Origin: Mageeibacillus sp. UBA6976
GTDB taxonomy: Bacteria > Bacillota > Clostridia > Saccharofermentanales > Saccharofermentanaceae
NCBI GenBank assembly: GCA_002450155.1
Contig: DJYO01000029.1
Location: forward strand, 1-22,922
Direction: 5' to 3'
DNA: 22,922 nt
The first letter of the stretch is position 1, and each line of letters starts with the position of its first letter. A program made the translations under genes and the position numbers. The notes under the pieces were generated by a model that saw only the letters and a program-made list of their open reading frames with translations, was not told the origin of the DNA and did not search any database. Shown here in pieces: positions 16,802-22,922 of this stretch.

Positions 16802-16823
16802 GAGTTGCCCCGAAGGACAACTC
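16802..16823 (-). terminator. Terminator of the uracil permease gene
   Basis: On the minus strand GAGTTGTCC, a TTCG tetraloop and GGGCAACTC form a 9-bp stem with one wobble pair, followed by TTTTATGTTAT. It lies about 30 bases past the uraA stop and separates it from the next gene's promoter. Confidence 0.85.
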
Positions 16824-16852
16824 CTTATTTGTTTCAGATATAGGATCTGAGA

Positions 16853-18295
16853 TTATTTCTTATCTTCCTTTTTAGTCTCAGGGATTATGGTGCTGTCCTT
16901 TGAGTGGCTTGCGTCCTGATTATCCTCGAAGACATAATCTTTGCCGGGGAGGATTGCATTTAACAGGATTCCGATAATTGAACCTACTGCAAGCCCTGAC
17001 ATTGAGATAACAACCGCACCACAGTTGATAATTATAGCCTGGGCACTTGAATATGTAATACCTATTGCAAGAACGAGGATGATAGCTGCGATGATGACAT
17101 TACGAGCCTTACCAAAGTCAATCTTATTCTCAACAATATTCCTGACACCTACAGCAGAGATCATACCGTAGAGTACCAGAGATATACCGCCAACTACAGG
17201 TGTAGGGATAGCGGAGATGCAGGCTGCAAGCTTAGGTGAGAATGAGAAGAGGATAGCAAATCCTGCAGCAAGTCTGATGACGAAGGGATCGAATACTTTG
17301 GACAGGGTAAGTACGCCGGTATTCTCGCCGTATGTTGTATTGGCAGGTGCACCGAAGAGGGATGCAAGTGTTGTAGCAAGACCGTCACCTGTAAGAGTTC
17401 TGTGAAGACCGGGATCTGCGATGAAATTGCTGCCTACTGTGGAGGAGATGGCGGATATATCGCCGATGTGCTCAACAATAGTTGCCAGAGAGATAGGTAC
17501 TATAGTGATGAAAGCGTTGATAAGAAGTGCCTTATCCATATTGCCGTTTGTAAAGATACTAAATACGGTGTCCTGATACTTGACGGGCAGACCGATCCAG
17601 GCAGCATTCTTGATATTCTCGATGCTTGCAACGGAGAAGAGCTGGAAGCTGTCATTGCCTGCGATCGTGTAGTAATCGCCTGATACTTTACCTATAGCCA
17701 GTGTAAGGATAATGCAGAGGAGGCATGATCCTATAACGCCTAAAAGGATAGGGATGATCTTGATCATTCCTTTGCCCCAGATATTGCAGATAACGATTAT
17801 AAGGATAGCTGCTACTGCAACGAGCCAGTTGGTAGAGCAGCTGTTTATAGCTGTACCTGAGAGACAAAGACCAATTGCGATAATGATAGGTCCCGTAACG
17901 ATAGGCGGGAAGAACTTCATTACCTTGTTTACGCCGAATAACTTGATGAGTCCTGCGAGGATCAGATAAACCAGACCGGCACAGGCTACACCAAAGCAGG
18001 CATAGGGCAGAAGCTCTGCCTCACCATTGGGGGCAATGGCAAAATATCCTGCAAGGAATGCAAAGGATGAGCCCAAAAATGCCGGAACCTTCCTCTTGGA
18101 GATGAGGTGGAACAGTAAAGTTCCGAGTCCGGCAAATAAAAGTGTGGCTGAAACTGACAGACCTGTAAGAGCAGGTACGAGGATCGTAGAACCGAACATA
18201 GCGAACATGTGCTGCAATCCCAGGATAAGGACGCGTCCGGCACCAAGCTTTTTGGCATCATAAACTGCGCCCTCTTGAATTGAAGAGTTACTCAT
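16853..18295 (-). CDS. uraA: Uracil permease (NCS2 family)
   Basis: A 480-residue NCS2 nucleobase:cation symporter with about 14 membrane segments. Family-diagnostic regions are LGLQHMFAMFGSTILVPALTG (helix 1), FLGSSFAFLAGY (helix 3), IVEHIGDISAIS (with the substrate-binding glutamate) and GAPANTTYGENTGVLTLSKV (with the second conserved glutamate), all close to UraA of Escherichia coli. It imports uracil, which the divergent upp gene product converts to UMP. GGGAGG precedes the ATG. The promoter is less clear; a TTGATT and TAAGAT pair lie in the divergent region but with a 19-base spacer. A hairpin terminator closes the gene. The C-terminal tail is lysine- and glutamate-rich. Confidence 0.95.
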   Translation of the reverse strand: MSNSSIQEGAVYDAKKLGAGRVLILGLQHMFAMFGSTILVPALTGLSVSATLLFAGLGTLLFHLISKRKVPAFLGSSFAFLAGYFAIAPNGEAELLPYACFGVACAGLVYLILAGLIKLFGVNKVMKFFPPIVTGPIIIAIGLCLSGTAINSCSTNWLVAVAAILIIVICNIWGKGMIKIIPILLGVIGSCLLCIILTLAIGKVSGDYYTIAGNDSFQLFSVASIENIKNAAWIGLPVKYQDTVFSIFTNGNMDKALLINAFITIVPISLATIVEHIGDISAISSTVGSNFIADPGLHRTLTGDGLATTLASLFGAPANTTYGENTGVLTLSKVFDPFVIRLAAGFAILFSFSPKLAACISAIPTPVVGGISLVLYGMISAVGVRNIVENKIDFGKARNVIIAAIILVLAIGITYSSAQAIIINCGAVVISMSGLAVGSIIGILLNAILPGKDYVFEDNQDASHSKDSTIIPETKKEDKK

Positions 18296-18381
18296 AACTG
18301 ACCTCCCTTGAAAATGTTCTTAAATAATCTTAACACAAAATACACCAATCAAATCAACAGGTTTATCAGACTTATGGTTTG

Positions 18382-18436
18382 TTGACTTAGTTTTTCAAGT
18401 AAACTAAAATATCCTTTAGTGTCATAGCCTTAGTTT
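18382..18436 (+). promoter_or_regulatory. upp promoter with TTAGTTT repeat elements
   Basis: TTGACT (18382-18387), a 17-base spacer and TAAAAT (18405-18410) make a good sigma-A promoter. Over it lie TTAGTTT (18387-18393), its inverse AAACTAA (18401-18407), then ACTAAA/TTTAGT (18403-18408 and 18415-18420), and a further TTAGTTT at 18430-18436. The spacing is about 14 bases. This looks like a multi-site operator between uraA and upp; the regulator is unknown. Confidence 0.7.
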
Positions 18437-18456
18437 ATGAAGATTGGAGATTTATC

Positions 18457-19101
18457 ATGCAATACAAAGATTATGCCAATGTTCAGGTAATGGAACATCC
18501 TCTCATCAAGCATAAGATCTCGCTTATGAGGAAGGTTGAGACGGGTACTTATGAGTTCCGTAAACTGGTTGAAGAAGTAGCTACTCTTGAAGGCTATGAA
18601 GCCTTAAGGGATCTTCCGCTCAAGATTGTTAAGATCAAGACGCCTCTTGAAGAAGCAGAAGTTCCTATGATCGACGGTAAGAAGCTAGCCATCGTCCCTA
18701 TCTTAAGAGCAGGTCTCGGTATGGTTCCCGGTGTTCAGGCTCTTGCGCCTCTTGCAAAGGTAGGTCATATCGGTCTTTACAGAGACCCTGAGACTCACGA
18801 ACCCCACGATTATTACTGCAAGCTTCCTGATCCCATCGACCAGCGTCTCATAGTAGTAGTAGATCCTATGCTGGCCACAGGCGGTTCAGCAGTTGACGCT
18901 ATCTCATCTATCAAGGCTCATGGTGGCAAGAATATCAAGTTCATGTGCATAATTGCTGCACCTGAGGGCATTGAGCGTCTTGCAAAAGCTCATCCTGATG
19001 TTGAGATCTATATCGGCAATGTAGACAGACAGCTTAATGAGAATGCATATATTCTTCCCGGATTAGGCGATGCCGGCGACAGGATCTTCGGAACAAAGTG
19101 A
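18457..19101 (+). CDS. upp: Uracil phosphoribosyltransferase
   Basis: A 214-residue enzyme that makes UMP from uracil and PRPP in pyrimidine salvage. The PRPP-binding motif VVDPMLATGGSA (about residues 131-142) is complete, and the uracil-binding segment ENAYILPGLGDAGDRIFGTK closes the protein, as in all UPRTs. RAGLGMVPG and the flexible-loop region are also present. The length is the family norm. A weak GGAGA ribosome binding site precedes the ATG. The gene is divergent from uraA and shares the regulatory region with it. No terminator lies in the 45 bases before the following binding-protein gene, so read-through is likely. Confidence 0.97.
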   Translation: MQYKDYANVQVMEHPLIKHKISLMRKVETGTYEFRKLVEEVATLEGYEALRDLPLKIVKIKTPLEEAEVPMIDGKKLAIVPILRAGLGMVPGVQALAPLAKVGHIGLYRDPETHEPHDYYCKLPDPIDQRLIVVVDPMLATGGSAVDAISSIKAHGGKNIKFMCIIAAPEGIERLAKAHPDVEIYIGNVDRQLNENAYILPGLGDAGDRIFGTK

Positions 19102-19146
19102 TAATACAGTTTCATTCAATAAAAGTAAGGTACTAGGAGGAACAAA

Positions 19147-19938
19147 ATGAAACTTAAGAGAATTTTTGCTGCCGTAATGGCATGCGCAATGTTAGTTGTA
19201 CCTCTTGCAGGATGCAATTCTGCAAATGGCACAGCAGGTGAGGAGAAGGAGAAGTTTGTTGTAGGATTCGATGCTGAATTCCCGCCTATGGGCTTCATGG
19301 ACGACAACGGACAGTATGTAGGCTTTGACCTCGATCTTGCTAAGGAAGTAGCAAACAGACTTGACTATGAGCTGGTGCTCCAGCCTATTGACTGGGCTGC
19401 CAAGGATCAGGAGCTTGCATCCGGCAATATCGACTGCATTTGGAACGGATTTACGATCAGCGGAAGAGAAGACTCATACACATGGTCTGAACCTTATATG
19501 GAGAACGATCAGGTCGTTGTCGTAAACAACGGTTCTGGTATCACCACATTTGATGACCTTGCAGGTCTTACTGTTGCAGTTCAGAAGGATTCTTCAGGAC
19601 TTGCAGCTCTCGAGGATAATCAGGAACTAACTTCAACATTCGGTGAACTCATTCAAGAAGATTCCTATCTTAACGCACTTATGGACCTTGAGTCCGGCAG
19701 CGTTGATGCCATCGTTATGGATGAGATCGTAGCACGTTACGAGATCCAGACATCCGGCAAGGATATGATCGTTCTTGACGGTGCCATCGCTTCTGAGGAA
19801 TACGGCGTAGGCTTCCTCCTCGGCAACGAAGAGTTAAGAGATAAGGTTCAGGGTGCTCTCGATGAGATGGCTGCTGACGGTACATTGACACAGATCTCAA
19901 ATACCTGGTTTGGTTACGATGTAACTATCCTTAAGTAA
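19147..19938 (+). CDS. Amino-acid-type ABC transporter substrate-binding lipoprotein
   Basis: A 263-residue family 3 extracellular solute-binding protein (SBP_bac_3). The signal peptide ends in the lipobox LAGC (cysteine about residue 23), so the protein is lipid-anchored outside the membrane. The mature start KFVVGFDAEFPPMGFMDDNGQYVGFDLDLAKEVANRL is the classic signature. SGREDSYTWSEPYM and LAGLTVAVQKDSSG are further family segments. Ligands of this family are polar amino acids, cystine or similar; the exact one cannot be read. An AGGAGG site precedes the ATG. It follows upp by 45 bases without a terminator, while a terminator and new promoter separate it from its likely permease and ATPase partners. 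Confidence 0.93.
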   Translation: MKLKRIFAAVMACAMLVVPLAGCNSANGTAGEEKEKFVVGFDAEFPPMGFMDDNGQYVGFDLDLAKEVANRLDYELVLQPIDWAAKDQELASGNIDCIWNGFTISGREDSYTWSEPYMENDQVVVVNNGSGITTFDDLAGLTVAVQKDSSGLAALEDNQELTSTFGELIQEDSYLNALMDLESGSVDAIVMDEIVARYEIQTSGKDMIVLDGAIASEEYGVGFLLGNEELRDKVQGALDEMAADGTLTQISNTWFGYDVTILK

Positions 19939-19976
19939 TCCGGCTTATTTGAACCAACGCGCAATTAATGAATATG

Positions 19977-20020
19977 AGGACTGATTTCTTGCCTGGCATG
20001 AAGTCAGTCCTTATTTGTAT
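19977..20020 (+). terminator. Terminator after the binding-protein gene
   Basis: AGGACTGATTTC (19977-19988) pairs with GAAGTCAGTCCT (20000-20011) over 12 bp with one G-U pair, followed by TATTTGTATT. An outer ATGAATA/TATTCAT pair extends the symmetry. It separates the upp/binding-protein unit from the lipoprotein-permease unit. Confidence 0.85.
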
Positions 20021-20078
20021 TCATATCATTTTGTATATTATTGTGTGGTGTTCAATTGGAGCCAATTATTATCTGATA

Positions 20079-20087
20079 TGCTATAAT
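20079..20087 (+). promoter_or_regulatory. Extended -10 promoter, leaderless start
   Basis: TGCTATAAT ends seven bases before the ATG at 20095, so transcription should start at or next to the start codon. No Shine-Dalgarno sequence is present between them. Confidence 0.65.
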
Positions 20088-20094
20088 CCTTGCT

Positions 20095-20493
20095 ATGAGA
20101 AAACATTCCTTAAAACTTTTGATATCTTTGGTACTGTGCTTAGCGCTCCTTGCAGGCTGCAGTGTTACAGAGACATTTGAGGCCGAAAGCTTTATAGACG
20201 ATTGCGCCAGATATGTTTATGTCGATAATTACGGGACCTTGTACGAGTTAAATATAGATTTTGTTGACCGCTGTCTTGACAGGTTCGCAGATTCCAAATT
20301 CTATGAGGATATGGACGAAGGCGAGAGGCTGGAGGCGGCAAAACAGCTTTTTGCAGCGCTGGAGACATATTCATTCCCTCCGCTTGATAAGGGCATGGTA
20401 AGGAATGTGGTTTACAATGAACGGACCGGGGAGTTTACCTGGGATTACGCGTACAGACTTGAATACACAGGAAGGTGGGTATTACCGTCGTGA
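20095..20493 (+). CDS. Small lipoprotein of the ABC operon
   Basis: A 132-residue predicted lipoprotein: basic start, hydrophobic core and lipobox LAGC with the cysteine at about residue 22. The mature part is about 110 residues, with many aromatic and acidic residues and no motif I recognise. It is followed by the ABC permease gene, whose best start overlaps its stop (GTGA), so the two are translationally coupled. This suggests an accessory role at the transporter, possibly as a docking or sensing subunit, but that is inference only. A leaderless start is predicted from the promoter position. Confidence 0.78.
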   Translation: MRKHSLKLLISLVLCLALLAGCSVTETFEAESFIDDCARYVYVDNYGTLYELNIDFVDRCLDRFADSKFYEDMDEGERLEAAKQLFAALETYSFPPLDKGMVRNVVYNERTGEFTWDYAYRLEYTGRWVLPS

Positions 20494-21167
20494 AATGGGG
20501 ACTACTGATCTCAACGGTGCAGCAGCTCATCCAGGGCTTTCAGTTTACCTGGGGGATCTTTATATTTACTCTTGTTTTCTCTATCCCGTTGGGACTCCTG
20601 ATAGCAAAAGGCAGGATGAGCAAAGATTATCTCTTAGGACCTCTTATGAGAGTCTATATATCGATAATGAGGGGAACGCCTCTCATGCTGCAGCTCCTGC
20701 TTGTATACTATGCTCCTTACTATGTGTTCGGTATCTCAACAGGCAGTATCAAGATAGGCCCGTTTAATTACCGTTTTATCGCTGCCATAATAGGTTTTAC
20801 CCTTAACTATGCAGCATATTTTGCAGAGATATTCAGAGGCGGTATCCAGTCCATGCCAAAGGGACAGTACGAGGCTGCCCAGGTCCTGGGATTCAGTAAG
20901 GCCCAGACTTACTTTAAGATAATTCTGCCTCAGGTAATAAAGAGAGTCCTTCCTTCAGTTTCCAATGAGGTTATCACTCTTGTTAAAGATACCTCTCTTG
21001 CCCAGGTCCTTTCGGTAGCAGAGATGTTCTTTATAGCAGGCAGCCTTGCATCCAAGCAGGTTTCCATCATGCCTTTTATCGTAGCAGGGTTTTTCTACTA
21101 CATAATGAATCTGTTTATAGAGATGATCGTAAACAAAGTCGAGAAGAAGATGTCTTATTATTCCTGA
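20490..21167 (+). CDS. Amino-acid ABC transporter permease (HisM/GlnP type)
   Basis: A 225-residue membrane protein with about five to six helices. The family features are MRVYISIMRGTPLMLQLLLVYYAPY near the start of the conserved block, AAYFAEIFRGGIQSMPKGQYEAAQVLGFS (EAA loop that docks onto the ATPase) and ILPQVIKRVLPSVSNEVITLVKDTSLAQVL. The frame is open to a GTG at 20475, but the GTG at 20490 forms a GTGA overlap with the upstream stop and was preferred; the choice is not certain. The permease should form a homodimer with the ATPase encoded next and the binding protein at 19147-19938. Confidence 0.92.
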   Translation: MKWGLLISTVQQLIQGFQFTWGIFIFTLVFSIPLGLLIAKGRMSKDYLLGPLMRVYISIMRGTPLMLQLLLVYYAPYYVFGISTGSIKIGPFNYRFIAAIIGFTLNYAAYFAEIFRGGIQSMPKGQYEAAQVLGFSKAQTYFKIILPQVIKRVLPSVSNEVITLVKDTSLAQVLSVAEMFFIAGSLASKQVSIMPFIVAGFFYYIMNLFIEMIVNKVEKKMSYYS

Positions 21168-21176
21168 GGTGTTTAA

Positions 21177-21941
21177 ATGAACGATAAAGATGCGATCCTT
21201 GTAATGGAGGATATACATAAATCCTTCGATAACCTTGAGGTCCTCAAGGGGATAAGCCTCACTGTAAAAAGAGGTGAGGTAGTTGCCGTAATAGGTCCTT
21301 CGGGCGGTGGTAAATCAACACTTCTTAGATGTGCCACAACTCTTGAGAAGATCGATACGGGCAAGATAAGCATAGCAGGGGATCTCCTTTGCGATACCGT
21401 TGGAACTAAGACCAAATATGCGGTCAAGGACGATCTTAAGCGGATAAGATCCAAGTTTGGTCTCGTATTCCAGAATTTCAATCTCTTTCCCCATTTCTCG
21501 GTAAGAAGGAATATAACCGAGTCCCTGATACATGTATTAGGCAAGTCCAAAGATGAAGCTAACAAGATCTGCGATGAGCTCCTTGCCAAGATGGATCTTG
21601 CTGATAAGGCAGACTACTATCCCTGCAATCTGTCCGGCGGACAACAGCAGAGAGTTTCTATTGCAAGGGCGCTGGCGGCAAGTCCTGAGATCCTCTTTTT
21701 TGACGAACCCACATCTGCACTTGATCCGGAGCTTACCAAGGGCGTGCTGGAGGTAATAAGAGAGCTTGCCAAAGAGCACATGACGATGGTAATAGTTACC
21801 CATGAGATGTCTTTTGCAAGAGATGTTGCAGATAGGATCGTCTTTATGGACGGTGGCGTCATTGTAGAAGAGGGTCCTGCATACGATCTGGTCACTAACC
21901 CTAAGCAGGAGAGGACCAGGAGTTTCCTTGCAGGATATTAG
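21177..21941 (+). CDS. Amino-acid ABC transporter ATP-binding protein (GlnQ/HisP type)
   Basis: A 254-residue ATPase of the polar amino acid uptake family. Walker A is GPSGGGKST (about residues 41-49), the Q-loop is VFQNFNLFPHFSV, the signature is LSGGQQQRVSIARAL (about residues 151-165), Walker B is ILFFDEPTSAL and the H-loop is VTHEMSFARDVADRI. All residues needed for ATP hydrolysis are present. A roughly 10-residue insert (GDLLCDTVGTKTKYAVKD region) before the Q-loop is longer than in GlnQ but common in such transporters. GAGGTG precedes the ATG, nine bases after the permease stop. The next gene starts nine bases after this stop. Confidence 0.95.
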   Translation: MNDKDAILVMEDIHKSFDNLEVLKGISLTVKRGEVVAVIGPSGGGKSTLLRCATTLEKIDTGKISIAGDLLCDTVGTKTKYAVKDDLKRIRSKFGLVFQNFNLFPHFSVRRNITESLIHVLGKSKDEANKICDELLAKMDLADKADYYPCNLSGGQQQRVSIARALAASPEILFFDEPTSALDPELTKGVLEVIRELAKEHMTMVIVTHEMSFARDVADRIVFMDGGVIVEEGPAYDLVTNPKQERTRSFLAGY

Positions 21942-21950
21942 GAGGAACAC

Positions 21951-22889
21951 ATGAAGATAGTAATATTGGATGCCGGGGCTGCAAATCCCGGAGATATCAG
22001 TTGGGAAGAGCTCGATAAGTTTGGCGAGGTGGTGATATACGACTATACCGAACCTTGTGATGTGGTATCGAGGCTTAAAGGCGCACAGATAGCCTTAACC
22101 AACAAGACCTGCTTTACCGAAGAGGTTATCTCAGCACTGCCTGATCTTAAGTATATTGGCGTTCTTGCTACAGGATATAACGTAGTAGATCTTAAGGCTG
22201 CATCTTCCAAGGGAATAGTAGTAACCAACGTTCCTGAATATGCTACTTATGCTACAGCACAGATGGCCGTAGCGCTCCTTTTGGAAATGAGCTGTCAGGT
22301 GGGTGCTCATAACAGCTCTGTTAAGGATGGAGACTGGATCAGGTCAAAGCAGTTCTGCTACTGGGTAAAGCCTCTTACAGAACTTGCAGGCAAGAACATT
22401 GCCGTTGTGGGCATGGGCAAGATCGGCACGAGAGTTGCTGAGATCTGCACCTCTCTTGGCATGAATGTACTCAAGGTACCCCACAAGATCAGGAACAGTG
22501 ATGAATATAAGCTGGAAGATGTCCTGGGGATCGCTGATGTAATAACACTTCATTGCCCGCTGACAGATGAGACCAAAGATCTTATAGATAAAGATGTCTT
22601 ATCTTTGTGCAAAGACGGAGTCATGGTGGTCAATTGTGCAAGAGGACCTGTCATCAATGAAGATGACATGGCCCAAGCCTTAAGATCAGGCAAGGTATCA
22701 GGCTATGCCTGCGATGTCTTATCCGTAGAACCCATGAGAGAGGATAACCCTCTTAGGGACTGTCCCAACACATATATAACTCCTCATATTGCCTGGGCGC
22801 CAAAGGAGACCAGAAAGAGACTTATCAGCATTGCTGCATCTAATATCGAAGCCTTCCTCAATAATACTCCGGTAAATAAAGTTAACTGA
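21951..22889 (+). CDS. D-2-hydroxyacid dehydrogenase (glycerate dehydrogenase-like)
   Basis: A 312-residue NAD(P)-dependent D-isomer 2-hydroxyacid dehydrogenase. The cofactor fold carries VVGMGKIGTRVAEI (about residues 152-165). The catalytic triad is seen in NCARGPV (Arg), SVEPMREDNPL (Glu) and TPHIAWAP (His). It should interconvert a 2-oxo acid and a D-2-hydroxy acid, such as hydroxypyruvate and D-glycerate. The residue after the second strand (VLKVPHK) is not the usual aspartate of NAD enzymes, so NADP use is possible. An AGGAGG site precedes the ATG. It is the last gene of the ABC operon, with its stop codon lying inside the terminator stem. Confidence 0.92.
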   Translation: MKIVILDAGAANPGDISWEELDKFGEVVIYDYTEPCDVVSRLKGAQIALTNKTCFTEEVISALPDLKYIGVLATGYNVVDLKAASSKGIVVTNVPEYATYATAQMAVALLLEMSCQVGAHNSSVKDGDWIRSKQFCYWVKPLTELAGKNIAVVGMGKIGTRVAEICTSLGMNVLKVPHKIRNSDEYKLEDVLGIADVITLHCPLTDETKDLIDKDVLSLCKDGVMVVNCARGPVINEDDMAQALRSGKVSGYACDVLSVEPMREDNPLRDCPNTYITPHIAWAPKETRKRLISIAASNIEAFLNNTPVNKVN

Positions 22890-22922
22890 AAAGCCATGAA
22901 AAAAGGGCTCTTCAGAATTTTT
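22886..22922 (+). terminator. Terminator of the ABC/dehydrogenase operon, right edge
   Basis: CTGAAAAGCC (22886-22895) pairs with GGCTCTTCAG (22906-22915) over 10 positions with one mismatch, then AATTTTT to the end of the window. The dehydrogenase stop codon is part of the 5' arm. The last 24 bases are the exact reverse complement of positions 7-30. Confidence 0.8.
22899..22922 (-). repeat. 24-base inverted terminal repeat, right copy
   Basis: Exact reverse complement of positions 7-30; the copy runs to the last base of the window, so its full extent is not visible. Confidence 0.9.

Noticed and set aside
19968..20180. Small open frame between the binding protein and the lipoprotein
   Set aside because: It begins within the terminator hairpin, lacks a ribosome binding site, and overlaps the true lipoprotein start in another frame.
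1..22922. CRISPR array or phage structural module
   Set aside because: No regularly spaced repeats with unique spacers and no capsid, terminase or tail proteins were seen; the integrase remnant stands alone.

Overview
The window reads as a chromosomal segment of a low-to-mid GC Gram-positive bacterium, most likely a gut or rumen Clostridia member (Bacillota). The reasons are AGGAGG-type ribosome binding sites, Lgt/LspA-type lipoproteins, a PadR/HAAS (DUF1700) operon, an upp/uraA pair and compact gene packing. The exact family cannot be fixed from the sequence alone. No plasmid, phage structural or CRISPR genes were seen.

Left part (1-2965): an accessory patch. Three minus-strand genes (a four-helix membrane protein, a leucine-rich-repeat-like protein and a DUF4272-like protein), two of them clearly more AT-rich than the rest, lie beside the C-terminal remnant of a tyrosine recombinase. 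The remnant points at the 3' end of a tRNA-Arg(CCT) gene. This looks like the decayed end of an integrative element. Then come a PadR-DUF1700-small membrane protein operon (2966-4126) closed by a strong terminator, and a divergent lipid pair: a PlsC-type acyltransferase (minus) and a FadD-like acyl-CoA/acyl-ACP synthetase (plus), the latter coupled to a YgjP-type metallopeptidase.

Middle (7582-16757): a membrane EAL phosphodiesterase with a degenerate GGDEF domain; divergent from it, a very large DUF4011/SF1 helicase whose nuclease-like domain has lost expected catalytic residues. The helicase frame breaks at a run of nine A's, with the DUF3320 tail continuing in the -1 frame. A tail-anchored protein with an apparently leaderless start follows, then a convergent multi-pass GT-C-like membrane glycosyltransferase.

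Right part (16853-22922): divergent uracil permease (uraA) and uracil phosphoribosyltransferase (upp), with repeated TTAGTTT-type elements over the upp promoter. An amino-acid-type ABC transporter follows: the binding lipoprotein lies directly behind upp. A second unit starts at a leaderless promoter and encodes a small lipoprotein, permease, ATPase and a D-2-hydroxyacid dehydrogenase.

Across the window, promoters repeatedly use an extended -10 (TGnTATAAT), twice placed so that transcription should start at or next to the start codon. The two ends of the window carry the same 24-base terminator segment in inverted orientation. The most promising observations are the A9 frameshift in the helicase gene with a dnaX-like upstream Shine-Dalgarno element, the degenerate nuclease domain, and the leaderless promoters.
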